DNA of 64,000 nucleotides, taken from the NCBI RefSeq assembly GCF_011764425.1, contig NZ_BLPF01000001.1, forward strand, positions 3,711,001-3,775,000. Direction: 5' to 3'. Numbering within the stretch: position 1 is the first letter of the stretch; each line of letters begins with the position of its first letter. Origin of the DNA: Phytohabitans houttuyneae (GTDB taxonomy: Bacteria > Actinomycetota > Actinomycetes > Mycobacteriales > Micromonosporaceae). The position numbers and the translations under genes are program-made. Below, piece by piece: positions 54,791 through 63,905 of this stretch. The notes under the pieces were generated by a model. That model was not told the origin of the DNA and did no database searches. It worked only from the letters and a program-made list of their open reading frames with translations.

Positions 54791-56815
54791 GTGTCATCGG
54801 AGGTCAGTGGGGCACCCCCGGCGGCGGAGCATGTCCGGCGGGTCCGGCTGCCCGCCGACAGACGTACGCCCGCCGCGGCTCGCGCGGTGGTCCGGTCCGT
54901 GCTGGCCGAGGCACACCTGGACGAACTGCTCAACGAGGCGCTCCTGCTCACCACGGAGCTTTCCACGAACGCGGTCGTGCACGCGGGCACGGAGCTGGAC
55001 ATCGAGGTCGTCGCCGGCCCATCCGGGCTGATGGTCACCGTAACGGACTATGTGGCCAGCCCGGTGGAGAGCCTGACAGCGGGCTCGCGCAACAACGAGA
55101 TAGACATCTCGGATGTCTCCGAGCGCGGGCGTGGCCTGCTGCTCGTCGACCATTTCGCGAGCCGGTGGGGCACGACGCACATGCCGACCGGCAAGGGCGT
55201 GTGGTTCCGGCTCGACCGCAAGGACGGGCCGCCCGCGGGTCCCCTTCCCGAGGCACCCGCGCCCACCGCCGGGGCGATCACCGCGCTGCTGCAGATCGCG
55301 CCCGAGCCACACGCCGACGACTCGCTCGCCGACTTCGCCGGGCACCTGCTCGCGCGCGTGGCCGAGCTGGTGGGCGCCGCCGGTGGGGCCGTACGGCTCG
55401 ACCGGGGCGAGGGCAGCGGCGCGCAGGTCCTGGCCCGGTACGGCCGTCAGCCTCGCCCCAGCGCCCGGCTGTTGCGCGTGCCGCTCAACGTCAACCGGCC
55501 GTACTCCGGGGAGCTGGAGCTGGACGTCGCGCCCTCGGGGTACGCGGGTCCGCTCGCCGGGCTGGCGGCCGAGCGCCTCGCGCTGCACCTGGAAAACGAC
55601 CGCCTCCGCGCAGCCGACATGCGCCGGCAGACCTGGCTGACCTTCCTCGCCGAGGCGAGCGAGCTGCTGGCCCAGTCGCTCGACGTCAACCTGACGCTCG
55701 CCCTCATCCCCCAGCTCGTGGTCCCGCGTCTCGGCCAGTGGTGCGCGGTGCACACCACCGACGAGTGGGGCCGGCTCCAGCTCGCCGCCGCCACCCACGC
55801 CGACGAGGCGGTCCTGCCGCTGCTGCACGCGATGTTCCAGGAGAGCGGGCCGGACGCGCCGATCACCCGGCTCCGGGAAGCCTCCCGCAGCGGCTCGCAG
55901 GTGCCGCTCGGCCCGCCGCTGGAGGGCTTTGCCGTGCCGCTCGTCGCCCGCGGGCAGCGCCTCGGCACGCTCTCGGTCGGCCGCCACCAGCGGCACCGGC
56001 ACGACGCCGAGGAGATCGCCATCCTCGAAGACGTCGCCCGGCGCGCCGCACTCGCCGTCGACAACGCCCGCATCCACGACGAGCGCCGCCGCGTCGCGCA
56101 CACCCTCCAGCAGTCGCTGCTGCCGCCGGTGCTGCCGGTGGTGAAGGGCATCGGCTTCGCCGCCGAGTACGTGCCGACCGGAGGTGCCGCCGAGGTGGGC
56201 GGTGACTTCTACGACGTGGTGCCGCTGCCGGACGAGCGGTGGCTCGTGGTGGTCGGCGACGTCTCCGGCAAGGGCGTGCAGGCCGCTGCCGTCACCGGCC
56301 TGGTGCGCGACGTGATCCGGGTGCTGGTCGGCGACGGCAAGCCACTGCCAGAAGCGCTCGGGCGCCTCAACGAGACGCTCGTCGAGCGGGGTGGTGGGCG
56401 GTACTGCACCCTCGCGCTCGCCGCTGTCGGCCGCGGCCCGGGAGACCAGCTCGACGTCTCACTGCACCTTGCCGGCCACGACCGGCCGGTCCTGGTCCGC
56501 GCGGACGGGCGGGCGTCCTTTGTCGGTACCGGTGGCACCGCGCTCGGCCTGCTCGACTCGATCGCCACGCCGGTCGCCACCGTGGCGCTCCACCCGGGTG
56601 ACGCGCTTGTCTTCTACACCGACGGCGTCACCGAGCGGCGGCGCGGCCGGGAGCTCTTCGGGCCGGAGCGGCTGCGCGACACCGCGGCACCGCTGGCCGG
56701 CTACTCGGCCGACATCGTGGCCGCCCGTCTCCGGGCGACCACGATGGGTTTCTCAACCGAGGACCCCCGGGACGACATCGCCATCCTGGTCCTGCGCAAC
56801 GAACCCGACGTCTGA
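54791..56815 (+). CDS. RsbW-like ATPase, GAF and PP2C (SpoIIE-type) phosphatase fusion
   Basis: Encodes 674 residues from GTG at 54791 (GTG at 54740 is possible). The N-terminal anti-sigma-factor kinase-like ATPase domain (about 15-125) has LLTTELSTNAVVHAG and ERGRGLLLVDHFASRWG. A GAF-like domain follows (about 280-430). The C-terminal PP2C_SIG phosphatase (about 440-670) has VGGDFYDVV, VGDVSGKGVQAAAV, FYTDGVTERR and DDIAILVL. Such proteins dephosphorylate STAS antagonists, freeing sigma factors. Two STAS genes lie in this window. It is divergent from the poly-HAMP kinase gene. Confidence 0.93.
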   Translation: MSSEVSGAPPAAEHVRRVRLPADRRTPAAARAVVRSVLAEAHLDELLNEALLLTTELSTNAVVHAGTELDIEVVAGPSGLMVTVTDYVASPVESLTAGSRNNEIDISDVSERGRGLLLVDHFASRWGTTHMPTGKGVWFRLDRKDGPPAGPLPEAPAPTAGAITALLQIAPEPHADDSLADFAGHLLARVAELVGAAGGAVRLDRGEGSGAQVLARYGRQPRPSARLLRVPLNVNRPYSGELELDVAPSGYAGPLAGLAAERLALHLENDRLRAADMRRQTWLTFLAEASELLAQSLDVNLTLALIPQLVVPRLGQWCAVHTTDEWGRLQLAAATHADEAVLPLLHAMFQESGPDAPITRLREASRSGSQVPLGPPLEGFAVPLVARGQRLGTLSVGRHQRHRHDAEEIAILEDVARRAALAVDNARIHDERRRVAHTLQQSLLPPVLPVVKGIGFAAEYVPTGGAAEVGGDFYDVVPLPDERWLVVVGDVSGKGVQAAAVTGLVRDVIRVLVGDGKPLPEALGRLNETLVERGGGRYCTLALAAVGRGPGDQLDVSLHLAGHDRPVLVRADGRASFVGTGGTALGLLDSIATPVATVALHPGDALVFYTDGVTERRRGRELFGPERLRDTAAPLAGYSADIVAARLRATTMGFSTEDPRDDIAILVLRNEPDV

Positions 56816-56817
56816 GC

Positions 56818-57267
56818 TCACAGGCCGGGCAGCTGCTCGCGGAGCAGGCGGCCCTGCTCGCGCTGCTCGTCGGTGACGTTGACGAGCTCGTCGGTCTCGC
56901 CGACCTGCCGCACCTCGACGACGGCCTCCACGCCCGGCGGGACCGCGGCCTCGAACGGGCAGCGCGAGGCCCACTCGATGGCCTCCTCGCGGGAGCGCAC
57001 CTGGATCAGATAGAAGCCGGCGATCAGCTCCTTGGCCTCGGCGAACGGGCCGTCCACCACGCTCCGCTTGCCGTCTTTGTAGACCACGCGCGCGCCGGCC
57101 GAGCTGGGGTACAAGCCCTCGGCCGCGAGGAGGACGCCCGCCTTGGCCAGGTCCTCGTTGTACTTCAGCATCGCGGAGATGATCTCCTCCGGCGGCTGCG
57201 TGATGGCGTCCTTGTCGGCGCCTTCCGGTGCCTCCGGGTCGCCCTTGAGCAGCAGCATGAAACGCAT
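56818..57267 (-). CDS. YCII-related (DGPF-domain) protein
   Basis: Encodes 149 residues. It contains MRFMLLLKGDPEAPEG at the start, the DGPF sequence in KRSVVDGPFAEAKELIAGFYLI near residue 70, and CPFEAAVPPGVEAVVEVRQV. DGPF/YCII proteins are often linked to ECF sigma factors and have an unproven role. ATG at 57267 starts the conserved fold. The end overlaps nothing. Confidence 0.88.
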   Translation of the reverse strand: MRFMLLLKGDPEAPEGADKDAITQPPEEIISAMLKYNEDLAKAGVLLAAEGLYPSSAGARVVYKDGKRSVVDGPFAEAKELIAGFYLIQVRSREEAIEWASRCPFEAAVPPGVEAVVEVRQVGETDELVNVTDEQREQGRLLREQLPGL

Positions 57268-57358
57268 CGTCTGACTCCTTCGCTCGGTCTGGCCAACATT
57301 GGCTCTACCAGGGCGTCGAACAGCCTGCAGCCCGATCGACACCGCGGCGAAGAAAAAA

Positions 57359-58642
57359 TCAGGCGCCGAAGAACCTGCCCGGCGCGAGGCGGCCCGCCGG
57401 GTCGAAGCGCTCCTTCACCCGGCGCACGAGATCTGGGCTGGCCACCGGACCCCACATGTCGACCGCATCGCGGATCGCGGGTGGCGCGGAGACCACCACA
57501 CACGAGCCGGCGCGGGCCAGCAGCACGCCGCGCACCGCCTCGAGGACGGCGGCGACCCGGTCGGGATGTGCGCTGCCGGGCAGGGACGCGTGGATCACGC
57601 CGGTGCCGGCCGAGCCACGCACCGGCACTGCCTGGCCGGCCGCGTCGCGGATCGCGTAGATGGCGGCGTGCAGGTCGGCCGAAGGCACCGTGACCCGCAG
57701 TGCGATGTCGTCCGGACCGAACGGGTAGCGCCCCCACCAGGCCGGCGGCTCGGAGCGGATCGAGGCGTCGCCGCCGAGCAGGTCGGCGACCCGGGTCGAG
57801 CGCTCCATCACCTCGGCGGGCTCGCCCTCCAGCAGCACCGCGAGCGTGCCGGGGCCGCGCGGCGCCCGCTGCCGCGGGACCAGGACCGGGCGGCTGGCCG
57901 GGAGGTCGAGCTCGACGGCGGCCGTCTGGACCTTGCTGCGGAGCACACCGCGCACCAGGTCATACAGCTCCAACGGGGTCCAGACCGACCGGCGGACCCA
58001 GGCCCGGGAGGCGGGCTCGGGAAGCACCTTGACGGTCGCCGAGACGATCACGCCGAGCGCGCCGGACGACCCGCACAGCAGGCGCCCGATGCCCCGGTCG
58101 GGCGTGCCCTCGGCGGCCCGGCCCCCGGAGTGGGTGAGGATGCCGGTCGCGCTGACGTAGCTGACCCCGGCGAGCTGGTCGGCCACCGAGCCGTATCGAT
58201 GGGCCAGCGGGCCGGCCTCGTCGGCGGCGATGATGCCGCCGATCGTCGCGCCGATGGAGGGCCCGTCGAGGGCCAGCCGCCAACCGCCACGGGCGAGCGC
58301 CGACTGCGCGGCCCGCAGCGGCGTGCCGGCGCCGATCTCGGCCACGCCCTCGGTGGGCGCGTGGTGCCACACGCCGGCCAGGCGGCCGGTGTCGAGCAGC
58401 AGGTCGACGCGGGTGGGGCGGGCGCCCCAGTCGAGCTTGGTCGCGGCGCCGCGGGCCACGACCGCGAGGTCGTGCTCGACGGCGAGGCGCACGATCGCCG
58501 CGACACCGTCGATCGTGGGCGGTGCGGCGACCCAGCTGGCGGGCGTGCCTCCGACCGTGTCGGCCGGGCCGGCGAGGCGCGCGAAACGCATGCCGCAGAT
58601 GTCGACGAGGCTCCGGAAGAGGGCTCCACGGCGCATCGTCAT
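57359..58642 (-). CDS. FAD-binding oxidoreductase, GlcE-like
   Basis: Encodes 427 residues. The N-terminal FAD_binding_4 fold has LAVVARGAATKLDWGARP near residue 60, DGPSIGATIGGIIAADEAGP near residue 125 and GIGRLLCGSSGALGVI. It ends VKERFDPAGRLAPGRFFGA, the usual flavoprotein tail. It is a paralogue of the glcE product, but no glcD or glcF lies beside it. TACACT sits 6 bases ahead of the ATG at 58642, with no ribosome site, so the mRNA is probably leaderless. The minus-strand frame stays open far upstream over the POP gene; that part is antisense. Confidence 0.87.
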   Translation of the reverse strand: MTMRRGALFRSLVDICGMRFARLAGPADTVGGTPASWVAAPPTIDGVAAIVRLAVEHDLAVVARGAATKLDWGARPTRVDLLLDTGRLAGVWHHAPTEGVAEIGAGTPLRAAQSALARGGWRLALDGPSIGATIGGIIAADEAGPLAHRYGSVADQLAGVSYVSATGILTHSGGRAAEGTPDRGIGRLLCGSSGALGVIVSATVKVLPEPASRAWVRRSVWTPLELYDLVRGVLRSKVQTAAVELDLPASRPVLVPRQRAPRGPGTLAVLLEGEPAEVMERSTRVADLLGGDASIRSEPPAWWGRYPFGPDDIALRVTVPSADLHAAIYAIRDAAGQAVPVRGSAGTGVIHASLPGSAHPDRVAAVLEAVRGVLLARAGSCVVVSAPPAIRDAVDMWGPVASPDLVRRVKERFDPAGRLAPGRFFGA

Positions 58643-58648
58643 CGAACA

Positions 58649-58654
58649 AGTGTA
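58649..58654 (-). promoter_or_regulatory. Leaderless promoter -10 of the GlcE-like gene
   Basis: On the minus strand TACACT is followed by six bases and then ATG (58642). It is flanked by CGAACAA direct repeats, TTGTTCG on the minus strand, which could bind a regulator. No ribosome site is present. Confidence 0.5.
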
Positions 58655-58754
58655 CGAACAACCGCCGCGCCTACGCCAGCCCTGAGCCCACCCCGCTCCT
58701 TCGCCCGGCGCTCGTCCGCCGCCGGGTTCACCACAGCCGGTAACGTGGTCGTAC

Positions 58755-60844
58755 GTGACGACCGATACCGCCTCCGCGACCCCGCCGGTCGCCAAGCGCG
58801 TCCCGCTGAGCGCTCCCACCACGGCGACACCGTCGTGGACGAGTACGCGTGGCTCGCCGCCAAGGACGACCCGGACACGATCGCGTACCTCAAGGCGGAG
58901 AACGCCTTCACCGAGGCCACGACGGAGCATCTGGCCAGCCTGCGCACGGCGCTGTTCGACGAGACCAAGCGGCGCACCAAGGAGACCGACCTCTCGGTTC
59001 CCACGCGCAAGGGCGGCCACTGGTACTACACGCGGACGGTCGAGGGCCAGCAGTACGGCATCCAGTGCCGCCGTGCCGTGCGCGACGGCGAGACCGAGCC
59101 GCCCTCCACTGCGGACGGCGCCCCGCTCGACGGCGAGGAGGTGCTGCTCGACGGCAACGCGCTCGCGGAGGGGCACGAGTTCTTCGCGCTCGGCACGTTC
59201 GACATCAGCCCCGACGGGCGGTGGCTGGCCTACTCCACCGACTTCGCCGGCGACGAGCGCTTCACGCTCCGGGTCAAGGACCTGAGCACCGGCGAGGTAC
59301 TGGCCGACGAAGTGCCCGACACGTTCTACGGCAGCGCGTGGTCCGCGGACGGCTCGACGCTGTTCTACCTGACGGTCGACGGGGCGTGGCGGCCGTACCG
59401 GGTGTGGCGGCACACGATCGGCACCGCGGCCGCCGACGACGCGGTCGTGTACGAGGAGAGCGACGAGCGCTTCTGGATCGGCGTCGAGCTGACCCGCTCG
59501 GAGAAGTTCATCGTGATCGAGGCGCACAGCAAGGTCACGAGCGAGGCGCGGGTCATCCCGGCCAGCAACCCGACCGGCGAGCCGGCCATCATCGCGCCGC
59601 GCCGCCAGGGCGTGGAGTACACGATCGAGCACCACGGCCACCGCTTCCTGATCCTGCACAACGACGGCGCGGAAGACTTCGAGCTCGCGTACACGTCGGC
59701 GGACGCGCCCGGCGACTGGGCCACGCTGATCCCGCACACTCCCGGCACGCGGCTGGAGGGTGTCGACGCGTTCGCCAACCACCTGGTGGTCTCGCTGCGC
59801 AAGGACGGGCTGACCGGGCTGCGCGTGCTGCCGGTGGGCTCGACCGACACGTACGACATCGACTTCCCCGAGCCGATCTACAGCGTGGGCCTTGAGTCCA
59901 ACCCGGAGTACGGCACCTCGACCGTGCGGCTCCACTACGCCTCGTTCGTGACGCCCGACTCGGTCTACGACTACGACCTTGTCACCCGCACGATGGTGCT
60001 GCGCAAGCAGAAGCCCGTGCTCGGCGGCTTCGACCCGGCGGGGTACGAGCAGCACCGCGACTGGGCGCTCGCCGACGACGGCACGCGCGTGCCGATCTCG
60101 CTGGTCTGCCGCGCCGGCACGCCCAAGGACGGCACCGCACCGGCCGTCATCTACGGCTACGGCTCGTACGAGGCGAGCATGGACCCGTGGTTTTCGATCC
60201 CCCGGCTGTCCCTGCTGGACCGTGGCGTGATCTTCGCGGTCGCGCACATCCGCGGCGGCGGTGAGCTGGGCCGCCGGTGGTACGAAGAGGGCAAGCTGCT
60301 GGCCAAGAAAAACACGTTCACCGACTTCGTGGCCTGCGCACGGCACCTGGTCAAGGCCGGCTGGACCGCCACCGACCGGCTCGTCGCGCGCGGCGGCTCG
60401 GCGGGCGGCCTGCTGATGGGCGCGGTGGCCAACCTGGCGCCGGACGCGTTCGCCGGTGTGGTGGCGCAGGTGCCCTTCGTGGACGCGCTCAACTCGATCC
60501 TCGACCCGTCGCTGCCGCTCACGGTCACCGAGTGGGAGGAGTGGGGTAACCCGCTCGACGACCCCGAGGTGTACGCGTACATGAAGTCGTACACGCCGTA
60601 CGAGAACGTGTCCGCTGTGGACTATCCGGCGATCTTGGCCGTGACCAGCCTCAACGACACGCGGGTGCTCTACCACGAGCCGGCGAAGTGGATCGCGCGC
60701 CTGCGTGCCACGGCGCCGTCCGGCGAGTACCTGCTGAAGACCGAGATGGGCGCCGGCCATGGCGGTCCGAGCGGCCGGTACGACGCCTGGAAGGAAGAGG
60801 CGTTCGTCGCCGCCTGGATCCTGGACCGCCTGGGACGGGCGTAG
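58755..60844 (+). CDS. Prolyl oligopeptidase (S9A family), with an N-terminal frameshift
   Basis: Encodes 696 residues when repaired. Typical S9A parts are HHGDTVVDEYAWLA, a beta-propeller (about 100-400), and the catalytic domain with Ser in ARGGSAGGLLMGA, Asp in TSLNDTRVLYHEP and His in MGAGHGGPSGRY. The true start seems to be GTG at 58755 (TTDTASATPPVAKRVP). After RVP the frame is lost near 58802-58805, and one added base gives AERSHHGD in the main frame. Without repair the frame could begin at GTG 58745 with a foreign N-terminus. It cleaves short peptides at proline and is cytoplasmic. Confidence 0.9.
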
Positions 60845-60866
60845 CGGCAGCCGGGGCCACGAAAGG

Positions 60867-61679
60867 CTAGATGCGGGCGGGGCCGCCCGGGAGGGCGGCC
60901 AGCTCGGACCAGACGGCGTCGTCCACCGGGATGCCGTCGCGCACCCGGGCGGCGCGGGTGGCCGCCTCCAGCTCGCCGGGGACGGCGACCGGCGCGGCGG
61001 CGGCCGCGAGCAGGCCGCAGAAGCGCTCGGCGTGCTGCCGGAACTCGTCCACCGGCCGGAAGGCCGCCACGTCGACCGCGACGATGACCGTGCCGCCCGC
61101 CTGTCCGGCCTCGTCACCGGGTGGGGTGGCCTGCGTGGCGCCGGAGAGCAGGCCGCCGACGACTCCGATCATGAAGGCGAGGCCGGTGTCGGCGTCGATC
61201 TCGGCGACCAGCGGCGGCCGGCCGGCGGCGCGGGGTGCGGCCCAGGCCAGCGGGCGGGCGTGCCGCAGCGCGATGCCCACCGCGCCCTCGGACGCGAGAG
61301 TGCGCACGCAGGCGGCGAGCCGGCCCACCTCGCCGCAGTTGCCGACGGTCGCGCTGGCCACGCCGTACTGCCTGGCGAGCCGCCGCACATGCTCGACGGC
61401 CGAACGGGTGGCGAGCTCGCCGAACCCGCGGCGGCCGTCCACCACCGCGGCCGCGGCGCGCACGCCGCCGAGTCGCGGGACGGCCCTGGGGTCGATCGCA
61501 CCCTCGTTGATCAACTGGAGGTATCGCACGAGGCGGCGAACCCCGAACTCCTCGTGGCCGGCCAGGTCGGCCTCGACGAGGGCAGCCGCCACGGTCTCGG
61601 CACCCGATCGCGACGCACCGGCCGCGAGCAGCACCTTGGTGGCGATCGCGACCAGGTCGTGGGCGTGGACCACCGTCAT
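60867..61679 (-). CDS. Short, degenerate Ldh2-family (malate/L-lactate dehydrogenase-like) protein
   Basis: Encodes 270 residues, about 80 fewer than the usual 340-350. The N-terminus (VAAALVEADLAGHEEFGVRRLVRYLQLI) and the C-terminus (FMIGVVGGLLSGA, then RDGIPVDDAVWSELAAL) align with Ldh2 proteins. Missing is the central segment with the GTNP and DMATS motifs. The usual SHG becomes EFG, and the NxxHFG catalytic site is changed to NCGEVG. It probably has lost NAD-dependent dehydrogenase activity. ATG at 61679 starts the conserved part. Confidence 0.75.
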   Translation of the reverse strand: MTVVHAHDLVAIATKVLLAAGASRSGAETVAAALVEADLAGHEEFGVRRLVRYLQLINEGAIDPRAVPRLGGVRAAAAVVDGRRGFGELATRSAVEHVRRLARQYGVASATVGNCGEVGRLAACVRTLASEGAVGIALRHARPLAWAAPRAAGRPPLVAEIDADTGLAFMIGVVGGLLSGATQATPPGDEAGQAGGTVIVAVDVAAFRPVDEFRQHAERFCGLLAAAAAPVAVPGELEAATRAARVRDGIPVDDAVWSELAALPGGPARI

Positions 61680-61777
61680 GTATCCCCCGGGCAGCCGCGT
61701 TCCACCGGACGGAACACACATCCATAGAGCTGTGTCACATTATGGGCGTCGGCGCGGAAGCCGTAAACCCGGACAGG

Positions 61778-62719
61778 TCACGATATGGCGGCTATCAACA
61801 GTTGTGGATCGACGTTGCCGCCCGACACCACGGCCACTGTGCGCCCGGCCGGCAGCTCGTCGGCGTGGAAGAGGCGCGCGGCCGCGGTCACCGCCCCGGT
61901 CGGCTCGACCACGAGCCGGGCTTCCCGCACGATCCGGGTCATCGCCGCGCGGATCTCGTCTTCGGTCACCGTGACGATGCGGTCGAGCCGCTCACGCAGG
62001 TGGGCGAAGGTCAGCTCGGAGAGGTTGACCCGCACCCCGTCCGCCACCGTGCGGTAGTTGAGCTCGGTCGGCCAGGCCACCAGCTCCCCCTTGGCAAGTG
62101 ACTCCTGCGCGTCGGCTGCCAGCTCGGGCTCGACGCCGACGACCTTCGCGTGCGGCAGCAGCGCGGTGATCGCCGCGGAAACCCCGGAGGCGAGGCCGCC
62201 GCCGCCCACCGGCACCAGCACCACGTCGACGTCCGGCAGGTCCTCGGCGATCTCCAGCCCGACGGTCCCCTGGCCGGCGATCACGTCCCGGTGGTCGTAC
62301 GGCGGGATCAGCGCCAGACCGTCCTTCGCCGCCCGCTCCTGCGCCACGTCGAGGCGCTCCGGCGGCGGCACCAGCACCACCTCGGCACCGAGCGCGCGTA
62401 CCTGGTCGACCTTCACCGCCGGCGCCACGTCCGGGATCACCACGACGCAGGGCGCGCCGGCGCGGCGGGCGGCGTACGCCAGGGCCTGCCCGTGGTTGCC
62501 CGACGAGTGCGTGATCACCCCGCGGGCCCGCTGCTCGTCGGTGAGCCGCGCCACCGCGTTCGTGGCGCCGCGGAGCTTGAACGAGCCGACCGGCTGGAGG
62601 CTCTCGGGCTTGAGCCACAGGCCGTCGTCCCAGCGCGTGGGCAGGAGCGGCGTGCGGAGGGCCACGCCGGCGATGTTGCGGGCGGCGGCGCGGACATCGT
62701 CCAGGGAGGTCAACTGCAT
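61778..62719 (-). CDS. Threonine/serine dehydratase, PLP-dependent
   Basis: Encodes 313 residues. The PLP Lys is in QPVGSFKLRGATNAV near residue 48, followed by THSSGNHGQALAYAA near residue 70, and the phosphate-binding loop in VPVGGGGLASG near residue 170. No ACT regulatory domain is present, so it is a catabolic dehydratase or serine racemase type. ATG at 62719 fits the family. It produces 2-oxobutanoate from threonine or pyruvate from serine. Confidence 0.9.
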   Translation of the reverse strand: MQLTSLDDVRAAARNIAGVALRTPLLPTRWDDGLWLKPESLQPVGSFKLRGATNAVARLTDEQRARGVITHSSGNHGQALAYAARRAGAPCVVVIPDVAPAVKVDQVRALGAEVVLVPPPERLDVAQERAAKDGLALIPPYDHRDVIAGQGTVGLEIAEDLPDVDVVLVPVGGGGLASGVSAAITALLPHAKVVGVEPELAADAQESLAKGELVAWPTELNYRTVADGVRVNLSELTFAHLRERLDRIVTVTEDEIRAAMTRIVREARLVVEPTGAVTAAARLFHADELPAGRTVAVVSGGNVDPQLLIAAIS

Positions 62720-62772
62720 GGCGTCAAGGGTGCCTTATCACGAAGCCACCTTCGGCACACCGGACAAAAGCC

Positions 62773-62778
62773 TAGAAT
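62773..62778 (+). promoter_or_regulatory. Leaderless promoter -10 of the DUF4352-like gene
   Basis: TAGAAT, six bases ahead of the ATG at 62785, with no ribosome site. The spacing puts the transcription start at the A of the ATG. Confidence 0.55.
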
Positions 62779-62784
62779 CACCCA

Positions 62785-63345
62785 ATGGAAGAACCACCGG
62801 ACGGCGAGTCGGGTCGCGGTGCGCGCGTCGCCGTGCTCATCGGCGCCGCGATCGTGCTGGTCTCGCTGTGCTGCTGCGCGGCCGCGGTCGCGGGGGTGGT
62901 GACCTGGGGTGACGACGCCTACCGCTGGTTCACCAACGAGCGGGGTGACACCGTGGCCGTCGGCCAGGCCGGGCGGGACGGCGCGTTCGAGTTCACGGTG
63001 TCCCGCATCGACTGCGGCGTCTCCCAGATCGGAGACTCGTTCGTCAACCAGTCGGCCGTCGGCCAGTTCTGCCTGGCCGAGATGACCATCCACAACGTGG
63101 GCAAACGCCCGGCCACGTTCGCCGACGCCCTCCAGCGGGGATACGGGCCGGACGGCGACCGGTACGCGCCGGACAGCGCCGCCGGAATCCTCGCCAACTC
63201 CGAGCAGCAGCTCTTCCAGAACCAGATCAATCCGGGCAACCGGGTGACCGGAGTCGTCGTGTACGACATACCGCCCGACAGCCACATCGCCGAGCTTGAG
63301 CTGCACGAGTCGGAGGACACCGCCGGCCTGCGGGTGAAGGCGTAA
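62785..63345 (+). CDS. Membrane-anchored DUF4352-like protein
   Basis: Encodes 186 residues. One N-terminal membrane segment (VAVLIGAAIVLVSLCCCAAAVAGVV) anchors an exoplasmic beta-sandwich with FCLAEMTIHNVGKRPATF near residue 93 and NPGNRVTGVVVYDIP near residue 148, the typical DUF4352 layout. The domain has no known enzyme activity. The leaderless promoter at 62773-62778 supports the ATG start. Confidence 0.8.
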   Translation: MEEPPDGESGRGARVAVLIGAAIVLVSLCCCAAAVAGVVTWGDDAYRWFTNERGDTVAVGQAGRDGAFEFTVSRIDCGVSQIGDSFVNQSAVGQFCLAEMTIHNVGKRPATFADALQRGYGPDGDRYAPDSAAGILANSEQQLFQNQINPGNRVTGVVVYDIPPDSHIAELELHESEDTAGLRVKA

Positions 63346-63419
63346 ACGCCGGTTGGGCGACCCTGTCCTGCGCGCGCACCGCTGGTGGAGTACCTTCGTC
63401 CCCGTACAGGAGGTAGCGA

Positions 63420-63779
63420 ATGTCCTTGACGGTGAGCACGGTCCAGCACGGCGACACATTCGTCGTGACGGTTGCGGGTGAGCTCGACATGGGCACGGCG
63501 CCGCAGTTGCAGGACCAGATCACGGACCTGCTCGACAAGGGGCGCAGCCGGCTGGTCTTTGACCTCGCCGACCTCTCCTTCTGCGACTCGACCGGGCTGT
63601 CGGTCTTCGTCCGCGCGAAAAACAACTGCGACGAGGCGGGCGGCATCTTCCGGCTCGCCGCGCCGCAGCGTGGTGTTCTCCGGATCCTCGAGGTCAGCGG
63701 TCTCGTCGAGGTGCTGGAGACCTACCCCACGGTCGAGGAGGCCAGGACGGCGGGCGCCGCCGCACCCGCCGCCGACTGA
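63420..63779 (+). CDS. STAS-domain anti-sigma factor antagonist, second copy
   Basis: Encodes 119 residues. It has VVTVAGELDMGTAPQLQDQI and the phosphorylation-site Ser in LSFCDSTGLSVFV, with an Ala-rich tail. AGGAGG at 63408-63413 lies 6 bases ahead of the ATG. It is a paralogue of the STAS protein at 46904. Either could be a target of the SpoIIE-type phosphatase at 54791. Confidence 0.92.
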   Translation: MSLTVSTVQHGDTFVVTVAGELDMGTAPQLQDQITDLLDKGRSRLVFDLADLSFCDSTGLSVFVRAKNNCDEAGGIFRLAAPQRGVLRILEVSGLVEVLETYPTVEEARTAGAAAPAAD

Positions 63780-63786
63780 GCCTTCT

Positions 63787-63902
63787 GGTTCGTTCGCTCG
63801 TGCGGCGCTCAAGGCGACGTCTTCCTCCGCCGCCCCGAAAACCCCGACTTCGTCGGCGGGGCGGCTCCGTCCAGACGCCGCCGCGCCAACTCGCTCACTC
63901 AC
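63787..63902. repeat. 116-bp dispersed intergenic repeat, copy B
   Basis: Near-identical to 19245-19359, with one extra A and a few substitutions. It fills the gap between the STAS stop (63779) and the stop of the last, convergent gene (63906). The strong self-complementarity (CCGCCCCG with CGGGGCGG) suggests an RNA hairpin or terminator function. Confidence 0.85.
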
Positions 63903-63905
63903 GCC

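Noticed and set aside
58643-61117. Very long minus-strand open frame antisense to the prolyl oligopeptidase gene, continuous with the GlcE-like gene
   Set aside because: It is a GC-bias shadow. The predicted residues are Arg/Val/Asp-rich without domains, and the plus strand has clear catalytic motifs. The leaderless promoter fixes the GlcE-like start at 58642.
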